Assembly: GCA_937928405.1 (NCBI GenBank)
Contig: CALFWZ010000114.1
Coordinates: 1 to 64,000, forward strand
Source: an uncultured Saprospiraceae bacterium
Lineage (GTDB): Bacteria > Bacteroidota > Bacteroidia > Chitinophagales > Saprospiraceae
Length of the DNA: 64,000 bases
Direction of reading: 5' to 3'
Below are positions 53,041 to 61,737 of this stretch, in pieces. The position numbers and the translations under genes were made by a program. Each line of letters opens with the position of its first letter. Positions within the stretch are counted from its first letter, which is position 1. The notes under the pieces are model-generated. The model did not search any database and was not told the DNA's origin. It saw only the letters and a program-made list of their open reading frames with translations.

Positions 53041-53991
53041 TCAACCAAACGCCTTCCCAATTTTCTCCGCCAATTCCAGTCCAATATTCCGTTGCGCCTC
53101 CAAAGTCGAAGCACCGATATGTGGCGTCAAAGAAATGCGTGGGTGAGCTAATAAGTCTCCTCTAGGAGTAGGTTCATTTTCAAAAACATCCAAGCCTGCC
53201 GCAGCTACTTTTCCGCTTTCGAGGGCTGCTAATAACGCATCTTCGTCCACGGTTCCACCACGAGCACAATTGACCAAAACAACCCCGTCTTTCATTTTTG
53301 CAAATTCAGCGTTGGATAAAACGGGTTTACCTAAGTTTGGAATGTGTAGCGAAATAAAGTCACTGTGTGCCAACATCTCATCCATCGGAACGGTATTCAA
53401 GGTAACCGCCAATCCACCACGACCACCATATAGATCAATCTCGATGGTTGCTTCTTGTCTACCTGGATCTACCGCTAGTACATTCATGCCTAATGCCAAG
53501 GCAATCTTGGCCGTCTCTTGACCAATATTTCCAAAGCCAATAATACCGAGCGTACGACCTCGTAGTTCCATCCCTTTGGAGTATTGTTTTTTTAGGGTCT
53601 TAAATTCTGTATTTCCACCCGTTGGCATATTTCGGTTGGCATCGTGTAGAAAACGAGACAAGGTAAACATATGTGCAAAGGCTAATTCAGCTACCGCTGC
53701 AGAAGAAGCGGCGGGTGTATTAATGACCGTAATGTTTTTACTTTTAGCATGCGCTACGTCAATATTGTCAAGGCCAACGCCACCACGCGCAATCACTTTT
53801 AGGTTCGGACAATTATCAATTAAGTCTGTTCTAACTTTGGTTGCACTACGTACTACGATCGCATCGTAAGCAGGTAGTTTTTCCATCAGATCTTCCTGCG
53901 CTATTTTGTCAGTGTGTACTTCAAAACCAGCGGCTTCTAGCTTTGCTTTTCCATCGGGATGAATCCCGTCATTAATAAGAATCTTTTTCAT
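53041..53991 (-). CDS. serA: D-3-phosphoglycerate dehydrogenase (short form)
   Basis: 316 residues. The NAD-binding motif GIIGFGNIGQETAKIALALG, catalytic-region NCARGGTVDEDALL, LDVFENEPTP and TPHIGAST identify a D-isomer 2-hydroxyacid dehydrogenase of the SerA type. It lacks the C-terminal ACT domain, so serine feedback inhibition is unlikely. No serC is adjacent. A related 2-hydroxyacid dehydrogenase function cannot be excluded. Confidence 0.88.
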   Translation of the reverse strand: MKKILINDGIHPDGKAKLEAAGFEVHTDKIAQEDLMEKLPAYDAIVVRSATKVRTDLIDNCPNLKVIARGGVGLDNIDVAHAKSKNITVINTPAASSAAVAELAFAHMFTLSRFLHDANRNMPTGGNTEFKTLKKQYSKGMELRGRTLGIIGFGNIGQETAKIALALGMNVLAVDPGRQEATIEIDLYGGRGGLAVTLNTVPMDEMLAHSDFISLHIPNLGKPVLSNAEFAKMKDGVVLVNCARGGTVDEDALLAALESGKVAAAGLDVFENEPTPRGDLLAHPRISLTPHIGASTLEAQRNIGLELAEKIGKAFG

Positions 53992-54149
53992 CTTCTAATT
54001 TTTTTAAAATTTTGAATCTTGCTTTCCTACGTAATTGGGAAGAGCAATTTAATGGAAGGTCTATTTGGTAAGATTAAAGAATAGAAGTTTTTAAACAACT
54101 TCACATACAAATAAAACCCTTTTTCATGAATCTACGGCACTTAAACTCG

Positions 54150-56195
54150 TCACTTTTTTGTAATTAACGGAAAAAAACGAGTACCACTCAAGATCCATAG
54201 AAATACTATCAGTGAACTTAAGAAACTAATTCCCAAAAACCAATGATATCCAGTGGGCGCAAACCTAAATCGTACTTCCTGTGTGCCTGCCGGCAAATCC
54301 ACTGCCAACACCGGAGCATCTATCGTCGCTAGTTCAACCGGCTGACCATCTACCGTAACCTCCCAGCCAGGATAGTTCATCTGTAAAAAAATAAGTTGCC
54401 GGGCTTGAGTGCTGCTAGTTGCTACGATTAGTTCGTTGGGGGTAAAGTTGAGCAATTTTAGAGGTGTTTCTGGTAGGGTATAAAAAGGTGGGTAATCTAG
54501 ATATTTTTTGAACGCTTCGGTGGGATGAAATTTTGCATAAGCGTTTAATTGTAAATTATTATAACCATTTTGAGCAATGTCTTTTCGCAACATGGAATGG
54601 TTATTAAAAATAGGGTAGTAGCGATTATCACCTAAGTGATTAGTCGTCAAAACCGGAGGCGTTGCGGATAAAAAGTCCTTGGGTAATTTATCGAGTTTGT
54701 TTTGTAGTTCTTGGGTGGGCGCTTCGCAGATGATGGTGGTAAAGCTGTTAAATTGTACGGCTATAAAAATATCCAGTACGAAGAGTACATAAATGAGCTT
54801 AATAGATTTTTTTTCTATTAAAAAAAGAAAAATGAGTAAGAACGCTATTTGAACGGGAAGTTGCAGGAGCAAACGTACTGCCAAGGGACTATCCATAGTA
54901 AACTGATGAAAAGCCGCGGCGCTGAAAGCCTCCGGCGATTGGAAGCTTACCTGACTAATGGTATAAATAAAAAGGATAACGGAAATAATAGTTGCGGCCA
55001 TTGCCGCCCTCTTTAATTGTCTTGAGAAATTGATTTCTTTTTCTTTGCGTAATTTTTCCAACCCCATTCCAACCAAAATCAAAAATAAGATCATAAAACA
55101 TAAACGAAACAAAGCGGGATATCGAAACATATCCATCAACGGAAGACCATGATACAACCATCCTCTTAGGAAAAAGAAATCACCAACAGAAATGCCCATA
55201 AAAATCAGCGCAATTCCAAAAAGGGATAATACTTTCTTTGATGGCTGAAAAATAATTTGCGTTAAGACGAGCAGAAAAGCACCCAAGCCAAAATAGACAT
55301 TAATCATCGAAACATCTGTTTGCCAAAAAGCGAAATCTGGCGAAACCAGAAAAGGAAAAAACAAACTTAGCAATCCTTGTGGTGAAAAAGGAATCAATTG
55401 TACTTGCGCCAAAGTCAACCCTTCTGTCCGATTAATCAACGGCATACTCTCCACAAAAAAGTAGATAAAGCAAAGACTCTGCAGGAAAAATAAGATGACT
55501 GAAAGGACGTGGAGTGTAAAAATACGTTTAGCAAAAGCGTATTTTTTTTCTAATCCATTTTTTACCATCTTCCAGATGAAAATCGCGAATAAGGTATATC
55601 CAATGGTCAGAAAAAAAGCGGGATAACCGCCTGTCAAGAGTAGCATCATGACAAACGACAATCCGGCGGCGGATCGGGCATTTGGTTGCTTCCAGAGTTG
55701 ATAATAATAATGTAAAATCCAAGGGATCCACGCCGCACTAATGATATAGGTTAGGTGTTGAGAATTTCCCACCATGAATCCAGAACCTGCGTATAATAAG
55801 CCAACCACCAACGCCGTATTCAACGACCAACCCAAGGTTTTTCCTAATTTTTTAAAACCCCAAAAACCGATAATCGTATGTAACACAAACTCCAGCCCAA
55901 TTACATAAATATTATATCCAAAAAAATAGCCAATCAGCCATGCCATGGGATAGAGCGAACCACTTTGTGGGTCAATTCCGAGCGGGTAACCAAGATTGAT
56001 ATAAGGGTTCCAGAGGGGAAGCAGGTGCGCTTGTAACATGTCGCCTACCAATTGGCGCATGGGAAAAAACCAATTGAGAATATCCCATTTCATACTGTAA
56101 ATCCCAAAACTGACGGGCCAGTAAAATATAATAATAGCCAATACCGCCAGCGTGGTTTTTAAATAATCTTTTTGCCAATTGTTAGACCACGCCAT
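54150..56195 (-). CDS. YfhO-like polytopic membrane protein
   Basis: 681 residues with ~12 TM helices. The N-terminal half has glycosyltransferase-C-like loops (WDILNWFFPMR, LPLWNPYINLGYPLGIDPQS). The C-terminal periplasmic domain (~495-655) ends PGWEVTVDGQPVELATIDAP and VRFRFAPTGYHWFLG, typical of YfhO. YfhO proteins are thought to glycosylate lipoteichoic acid in Firmicutes; the role in Bacteroidota is unknown. Monocistronic. Confidence 0.85.
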   Translation of the reverse strand: MAWSNNWQKDYLKTTLAVLAIIIFYWPVSFGIYSMKWDILNWFFPMRQLVGDMLQAHLLPLWNPYINLGYPLGIDPQSGSLYPMAWLIGYFFGYNIYVIGLEFVLHTIIGFWGFKKLGKTLGWSLNTALVVGLLYAGSGFMVGNSQHLTYIISAAWIPWILHYYYQLWKQPNARSAAGLSFVMMLLLTGGYPAFFLTIGYTLFAIFIWKMVKNGLEKKYAFAKRIFTLHVLSVILFFLQSLCFIYFFVESMPLINRTEGLTLAQVQLIPFSPQGLLSLFFPFLVSPDFAFWQTDVSMINVYFGLGAFLLVLTQIIFQPSKKVLSLFGIALIFMGISVGDFFFLRGWLYHGLPLMDMFRYPALFRLCFMILFLILVGMGLEKLRKEKEINFSRQLKRAAMAATIISVILFIYTISQVSFQSPEAFSAAAFHQFTMDSPLAVRLLLQLPVQIAFLLIFLFLIEKKSIKLIYVLFVLDIFIAVQFNSFTTIICEAPTQELQNKLDKLPKDFLSATPPVLTTNHLGDNRYYPIFNNHSMLRKDIAQNGYNNLQLNAYAKFHPTEAFKKYLDYPPFYTLPETPLKLLNFTPNELIVATSSTQARQLIFLQMNYPGWEVTVDGQPVELATIDAPVLAVDLPAGTQEVRFRFAPTGYHWFLGISFLSSLIVFLWILSGTRFFPLITKK

Positions 56196-56350
56196 GAAAG
56201 AACGGTTATTGATAAATTTGAATTTCCTTTATTTTAGAAAGTACAAAACAAAACTAAGAAAATTCCATACACGCTAAGTCCTATCTACATAACAACCTGC
56301 AGAAGGTAGGTCAATAATCCGCATATCCAGCAAGCAAATAATCCGCACAT

Positions 56351-56698
56351 CTACTCTTCAGTAGCTTCTTTTAATTGTTTTCTCAATTTTACGATTTCCT
56401 CTTTGAGCGCACTATTTTCGTCGTACATTTCATTGAGTTTGTCACGGAGCTCGTCCATGGCTTCTTCATCTTGACCTGCCTTTTCCATCGGCGGAGGTAC
56501 CTCGTTACGTTTAGTAGGTATTTCAGCCTTGGTTTCTTCTACAGGTGTTGTTGCGGGTGTTTCGATACCAAGCAATTCTTTTAAATCCGTCAAGCCGTCA
56601 CCGCCGTTAATAAAGGTAGCGCCGAGGTAAGCCAAGGGTACAATAAAAATCATTGCAACCAATAGTCGCGCAAAGCCAGTCATTTTTAATTTTGCCAT
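56351..56698 (-). CDS. Small membrane protein with coiled-coil tail
   Basis: 115 residues: one TM helix (~9-29), a Pro/Thr/Glu-rich spacer, then a coiled coil (~78-112, AMDELRDKLNEMYDENSALK). No known family. It lies ~140 bp downstream of the 56841 gene on the same strand. Confidence 0.7.
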   Translation of the reverse strand: MAKLKMTGFARLLVAMIFIVPLAYLGATFINGGDGLTDLKELLGIETPATTPVEETKAEIPTKRNEVPPPMEKAGQDEEAMDELRDKLNEMYDENSALKEEIVKLRKQLKEATEE

Positions 56699-56840
56699 CT
56701 TATTTGTTTTTTATCTAACATCGAGACAATTATCAAATTGCCTTCCTAACAAGAGCAACAACTACGACCATCTCTAAGTTCGCTACGTACATCTATTCAC
56801 TTAAAACACGTCAGAATAGTCATTATTAATTAATCATCCA

Positions 56841-57395
56841 CTAATGCTCACCTCCTCCCTCATTGGCCTGCGGTATAAAATTCATACTATATCCAATTTT
56901 CTGAGCGGGTCCTTTATCATCATCATCAAAATCTTCCCAGTCGGTTACCTCTCGCATAAATTCTTCCATATGTCTAACCAAGAAGGGTGGCTTAACCTCT
57001 TCTGGACGGTAGATCGCAATCGTTTTTGGTGGTTTTGGTTGACCATAACCTTCGATCACTGGATAAGTAATCATCGCCATGACCTTTCCGTTGAAAAGTT
57101 GTTGATAAATCAACGAACCATTATGTTTAATCAATGGACGATTCACTTCTTTGTTTATTTTTTCGTAGATCCCACTCTTTTCTTCTCCTAGACTTAGGAC
57201 GATCGCCTCTAGGTTTTCTACATCATCCTTTACCTCAATTTCTCCTTCCAGTGCCGTTTCGTCTAGCATTCTTTGCAATTCAGACTTGATGGTGTTTTTC
57301 AATCCTGATTTCCAACTTTCCCGATAGTGAATGGTATTACTTAGTATTTCCTGATACGCTTGAACTTTTCTTTTTAAATTAGTTAGATCTTCCAT
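56841..57395 (-). CDS. Hypothetical cytoplasmic protein
   Basis: 184 residues: an N-terminal helical half, a central beta-rich part (NGSLIYQQLFNGKVMAMITY, PKTIAIYRPEEV) and an acidic DWEDFDDDDKG segment. No TM, signal peptide or family is recognised. A -7 box lies four bases before its ATG. Confidence 0.65.
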   Translation of the reverse strand: MEDLTNLKRKVQAYQEILSNTIHYRESWKSGLKNTIKSELQRMLDETALEGEIEVKDDVENLEAIVLSLGEEKSGIYEKINKEVNRPLIKHNGSLIYQQLFNGKVMAMITYPVIEGYGQPKPPKTIAIYRPEEVKPPFLVRHMEEFMREVTDWEDFDDDDKGPAQKIGYSMNFIPQANEGGGEH

Positions 57396-57399
57396 TTTT

Positions 57400-57407
57400 C
57401 AAATTTA
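57400..57407 (-). promoter_or_regulatory. -7 box TAAATTTG before the 56841 gene
   Basis: Minus-strand box ending four bases before the ATG at 57395; the same spacing as at 17382 suggests a leaderless mRNA. Confidence 0.45.
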
Positions 57408-57600
57408 GATGATTAGTTAATTCAGTCGGATTAAATAATTTATTTAAGGCAACTTAATTAGAATAATTGGTGTAAACCTATAAAACAGTTGTGTAGCTCC
57501 TAATTGCCGCTGTATGTTAGCAGGTGATTGAAAAAATTAGATGGCCAAAAGCAATTAAAATTTCTCATACCACTTACACCCGAAACATCAAATATATTGA

Positions 57601-57608
57601 TATTTTTG
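57601..57608 (+). promoter_or_regulatory. -7 box TATTTTTG before fadA
   Basis: It ends six bases before the ATG at 57615, implying little or no 5' leader. No clear -33 element is seen. Confidence 0.45.
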
Positions 57609-57614
57609 TAGAAT

Positions 57615-58829
57615 ATGAATCAAGCTTATATTTTTGACGCCATACGGACGCCCCGAGGCAAAGGTAGGCAGGGTGGAGCACTTTACGAGTGCAAACCAAT
57701 TGACTTGGTCAAAAGTTTACTAGACGCTCTGGTAATTCGTAATAATCTACCAACAGAAGAAGTAGAGGATTTAATTTTGGGCTGTGTAACACCGGTGGAA
57801 GATCAGGGCGCCAATTTGGCCAAAGCTGCGTTACTGTATGCTGGTTGGGCCGATCAAGTAGCTGGTTTTCAATTGAATCGTTTTTGCGCTTCTGGTCTCG
57901 AAGCCATCAACTTAGCAGCTGGTAAAATTCGTTCTGGTTGGGAGGATCTCATCGTTGCTGGTGGCGTAGAAAGTATGAGTCGTGTACCCATGGAAAGTGA
58001 TCGAGGAGCGTTATTATTTGATCCAGCAGTGATTAGCAAAGTAGGCTATATTCCGCAAGGAATCTCCGCTGATCTGATCGCAACCCGAGAATCCTTTTCT
58101 CGTGAAGACCTTGATTTTTATGCCCTCCAATCTCAAACCAGAGCCGCATTTGCTTGGGACAATAAATATTTTAGAAAATCTATTATTCCTATTCTTGATC
58201 AAAATGGTTTGCTAATTCTGGACAAGGATGAACATCTACGGCCAGGGACAACGCTTGAAAAATTAGCTACTCTATCACCTGTATTTAAAGCAGTAGGCGA
58301 AACGGGTTTTGATTTTTTAGCGTTGGAAACTTATCCTGAAATAGAAAAAGTACAACACTTACACACCGCAGGAAATTCTTCAGGAATCGTTGATGGTGCT
58401 GCGCTAACCTTGATCGGTTCTGCCAAAAAAGGAAAAGCACTCGACTTAAAACCAAGAGCGATCATTCGAGCCGCGGCTGTATCTGGTTCCGAACCGACGA
58501 TCATGTTGCAAGGACCCATTCCAGCGGTCAACAAAGCCCTAAAGATCGCAGGAATGAAGGCCTCCGATATCGAGCTATGGGAAATGAACGAAGCCTTTGC
58601 GGCACCTGTTCTGAAACTACAAAAAGAATTTAATATCGATCAAGATATTCTAAACGTAAACGGAGGGGCCATCGCATTAGGACATCCACTCGGTGCTACT
58701 GGAGCCATGCTATTAGGAACGCTACTTGACGAAATGGAGCGGAGAAATCTTACCGTCGGACTGGTTACCCTTTGCGTCGGTGGAGGGATGGGCGTCGCGA
58801 CCATTATTGAACGAACGGATCAATTTTAA
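57615..58829 (+). CDS. fadA: Acetyl-CoA acyltransferase (3-ketoacyl-CoA thiolase)
   Basis: 404 residues. The nucleophile is Cys91 ([10 protein letters not shown]), with His357 in GHPLGATG and Cys387 in LCVGGGMG. It cleaves 3-ketoacyl-CoA to acetyl-CoA and a shortened acyl-CoA in fatty-acid beta-oxidation. It is followed 2 bp later by the multifunctional subunit, so the two are translationally coupled. Confidence 0.95.
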   Translation: MNQAYIFDAIRTPRGKGRQGGALYECKPIDLVKSLLDALVIRNNLPTEEVEDLILGCVTPVEDQGANLAKAALLYAGWADQVAGFQLNRFCASGLEAINLAAGKIRSGWEDLIVAGGVESMSRVPMESDRGALLFDPAVISKVGYIPQGISADLIATRESFSREDLDFYALQSQTRAAFAWDNKYFRKSIIPILDQNGLLILDKDEHLRPGTTLEKLATLSPVFKAVGETGFDFLALETYPEIEKVQHLHTAGNSSGIVDGAALTLIGSAKKGKALDLKPRAIIRAAAVSGSEPTIMLQGPIPAVNKALKIAGMKASDIELWEMNEAFAAPVLKLQKEFNIDQDILNVNGGAIALGHPLGATGAMLLGTLLDEMERRNLTVGLVTLCVGGGMGVATIIERTDQF

Positions 58830-58831
58830 CC

Positions 58832-60979
58832 ATGATTAAATATACCAAGGATACCAATAATATTGTCACGCTAACCCTCGATATGGGAGATCGTAATATC
58901 AATATTATCAACCACGAAAAGGCTAAAGCTTTTGAAGCGGTTTTGGACCATTTGAAAGCTCAAAAAGCCAAGCGCCAACTTAAAGGTATCATCATCACTT
59001 CTGCTAAAAAGAATTTTTTGGAAGGAGGAGACCTTGACTATTTGAATCAAGTCAATGACCCCAAAAAAATATATGACCTAGCCCAAAATCTAAAAACCTT
59101 ATATCGAGATTTGGAACAACCGGGCGTACCAATCGTGGCGGCGATCAATGGAAAGGCGCTGGGTAGTGGGTTTGAATTAGCCCTTGCCTGCCATCATCGA
59201 ATTGTTATAGATAATCAGAAAATTAGATTAGGACATCCCGAAGTAAAACTTGGTATGATGCCCAACGTAGGTGGAACGATCCGACTAATGTGGTTATTGG
59301 GTATCGAAAAAGCATTTAAAATTTTGACGAGTGGACAATCGTATCCTCCACGTGGTGCTTTAGAATTGGGAATGGTGGATGCACTTGCCAAAGACGAAAA
59401 GGATATGATCGATCAGGCCAAAAAATGGCTAGTAAAAAATCAAGGACAACATCGTCCTTGGGATGATCCCAAGCGTGGTAAGATTGTTGGCGGAACAGCC
59501 CGGAAACCAGACGTCGCTCGACGCATCCAAATACTTTCTGCAAAATTGATTAGAGAAACAAATAATAATTATCCAGCTCCCTTAGCTATCTTAAATACTT
59601 TAGTCGAAGGCAGTCTAGTAGATTTTGATACTGCGAGTAGAATTGAAAGCCGATACTTTGCTAAATTGGTTTGTGGTACGGTTTCCGAAAATATGACGAA
59701 AGCTTTTTGGTATGATTATAATAAAATAAAATCTGGACTGAGTCGTCCGCGCGGATTTGGTCGGTTTCGCCCCCGTCGTGTCGGTATCGTCGGTGCCGGA
59801 AAAATGGGTTCGGGAATTGCTTTTTCTTGTTTGTTGCGAGGTATCGAAGTGGTATTAAAAGATATTTCTAAATCGGTTGCTGCTCGTGGTCGTGAGTTTG
59901 TGGAAAAGCGTTTGGAAGACATTGTGCAAGAAGGAAAAATTCTACCTGCCGAAAAAATAGCGCTACTCGAAAAAATGACCACCACCGATAAGTCCTCTGA
60001 ATTTGAAACCTGTGATTTGGTGATTGAGGCTGTTTTTGAAAATAAAAATTTAAAAGCCAAAGTACTTCGAGAAGCGGAAGTGCACATGGACGAATATGCA
60101 TTTTATGCTTCGAATACCCTTTCTATTCCTATTACCAAATTAGCAGACAGTGCCGTCCGTCCTGCGAATTTTATTGGTCTACACTTTTTTGCTCCGGCGG
60201 ACAAAGTACACCTCGTAGAAATTGTCAAAGGAGCCGCTACTTCGGATGAAACGGTGGCGCGGGCTTTTGATTTTGTCCGTGCGATTCGCAAGACACCAAT
60301 TATCGTAAAAGATTACTGGGGTTTTTATGCTGCGCGCGTTCAAAATACCTATATCTTGGAAGGTATTACCATGCTGAATGAAGGGTATAGCCCTGCGTTG
60401 ATAGAAAACTTGGGGAAGCAAGCTGGTATGACTCGCAGTGCATTGGCGATGGCGGATGAAGTATCTCTAGAGATTGTCGTCAAATATGAAGAACAAGCAG
60501 CAGAGCTTTATGGTAGTAAATATGTCCAACATCCTGCTGTGTCGGTTTGCCGCACGATGATTGATGAATTAAAGCGATTAGGTCGACGACAAGGAAAAGG
60601 ATTCTATGAATATCAAGAAAATGAAGATCCATATATCTGGCCAGAGTTAACTTCGCATTTTCCTAGCTCAAAAACTTCCTACGATCGAAAAAAATTAATT
60701 GAACGATTATTGTTTGCACAGGTCATCGAAGCAGTTTGGTGTTTACAGGAAAAAGTAATTGGAACAATTGCAGAAGCCAATTTAGGTAGTATCCTTGGTT
60801 GGGGTTTTCCAGCGTTTAAAGGAGGAGCATTGCAGTATATTGATGATTATGGTTTGGAAAAATTTGTGGATCGATGTCAGGTGTTTGAAAAACGATATGG
60901 TCAACGATTTTCTGTTCCACCTTTACTAAAACGAAAATTAAAAAGCGATCAGAAAAAAATGGTGGATATTGATTTGTAG
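58832..60979 (+). CDS. fadJ: Fatty-acid oxidation multifunctional protein (enoyl-CoA hydratase / 3-hydroxyacyl-CoA dehydrogenase)
   Basis: 715 residues. The crotonase domain (~1-190) has Glu115 (GSGFELALA) and Glu137 (GHPEVKLG) as the two catalytic glutamates. The dehydrogenase NAD site is GAGKMG at 321-326, with GLHFFAPADKVHLVEIV and a C-terminal helical part. It hydrates enoyl-CoA and oxidises 3-hydroxyacyl-CoA. The symbol fadJ or fadB is a matter of subgroup. No acyl-CoA dehydrogenase or fadD is in the window. Confidence 0.94.
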   Translation: MIKYTKDTNNIVTLTLDMGDRNINIINHEKAKAFEAVLDHLKAQKAKRQLKGIIITSAKKNFLEGGDLDYLNQVNDPKKIYDLAQNLKTLYRDLEQPGVPIVAAINGKALGSGFELALACHHRIVIDNQKIRLGHPEVKLGMMPNVGGTIRLMWLLGIEKAFKILTSGQSYPPRGALELGMVDALAKDEKDMIDQAKKWLVKNQGQHRPWDDPKRGKIVGGTARKPDVARRIQILSAKLIRETNNNYPAPLAILNTLVEGSLVDFDTASRIESRYFAKLVCGTVSENMTKAFWYDYNKIKSGLSRPRGFGRFRPRRVGIVGAGKMGSGIAFSCLLRGIEVVLKDISKSVAARGREFVEKRLEDIVQEGKILPAEKIALLEKMTTTDKSSEFETCDLVIEAVFENKNLKAKVLREAEVHMDEYAFYASNTLSIPITKLADSAVRPANFIGLHFFAPADKVHLVEIVKGAATSDETVARAFDFVRAIRKTPIIVKDYWGFYAARVQNTYILEGITMLNEGYSPALIENLGKQAGMTRSALAMADEVSLEIVVKYEEQAAELYGSKYVQHPAVSVCRTMIDELKRLGRRQGKGFYEYQENEDPYIWPELTSHFPSSKTSYDRKKLIERLLFAQVIEAVWCLQEKVIGTIAEANLGSILGWGFPAFKGGALQYIDDYGLEKFVDRCQVFEKRYGQRFSVPPLLKRKLKSDQKKMVDIDL

Positions 60980-60980
60980 A

Positions 60981-61184
60981 GATGACTTATGTAACATGTA
61001 TCATCCCGAATTTTGCTATCATCATTTAAGTTGATGGTTTACACCTAAATCTAGCGTTGTTTTGCTGGTTAGCCAGTTGGCTTTTAGCTAGTTGGCCCTC
61101 TTTTTCCGTAGAAAAGGGCCAACAAGCTAACAGGCCAACTGGCAATATTTTTCTAGAGAAAAAAATCGGGATGACTTATGTTAC
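60981..61184. repeat. Nested inverted/direct repeat with long hairpin
   Basis: The core hairpin 61072-61143 has ~30-nt arms (GCCAGTTGGC...GGCCC and GGGCC...GGCCAACTGGC). Outside it, TCATCCCGA (61001-61009) and TCGGGATGA (61166-61174) form an outer pair, and GATGACTTATG followed by TAAC/TTAC is a direct repeat at 60981 and 61170. Confidence 0.7.
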
Positions 61185-61202
61185 AGCAAAAGAATTATTA
61201 CT

Positions 61203-61676
61203 ATGAAAAAAACACACCATTATCAAACAAAAACCATTTGGACTGGAAACCGTGGGGAAGGCACTAAGAACTATCGGGCTTACGATCGAGACTACGAGAT
61301 CCAAATAGAAAATAAACTCACCCTTAAAGGCTCATCGGACCCTGCCTTTTTAGGCGATCCAAATCGCCATAATCCAGAAGAACAACTAGTAGCTGCTTTG
61401 TCTTCTTGTCACCTACTTTGGTACCTACATTTATGTTCCACCGAAGGAATCGTGGTGACGGAATATTCGGATGAGGCGAGTGGAATAATGGAAGAAAACA
61501 AGGACGGTAGCGGTCAGTTTAGGGAAGTGATATTGCGCCCAAAAGTAACCATTGAAAAGGCAGGAAAAATAGAAAAAGCAGTTGGTTTACACAAACAAGC
61601 ACATGCGTACTGCTTCATTGCCCGATCTGTGAATTTCCCTGTAAATTGTGAACCAGAGATTAGCGTAAAAGGGTAA
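61203..61676 (+). CDS. OsmC/Ohr-family peroxiredoxin
   Basis: 157 residues. The two redox cysteines are Cys69 (LSSCHLLWYLHLC) and Cys136 (AHAYCFIARSVN); LGDPNRHNPEEQLVAALSSC is the family signature. It reduces organic hydroperoxides with thiols. The type is OsmC-like, not a clear Ohr. It lies alone between the long repeat and the phosphatase gene. Confidence 0.92.
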   Translation: MKKTHHYQTKTIWTGNRGEGTKNYRAYDRDYEIQIENKLTLKGSSDPAFLGDPNRHNPEEQLVAALSSCHLLWYLHLCSTEGIVVTEYSDEASGIMEENKDGSGQFREVILRPKVTIEKAGKIEKAVGLHKQAHAYCFIARSVNFPVNCEPEISVKG

Positions 61677-61737
61677 GGTTTAAAACCTCAACCTCAAATT
61701 CAAAAATTAAAATTTTACCGCTGTTCTAATATATCCT

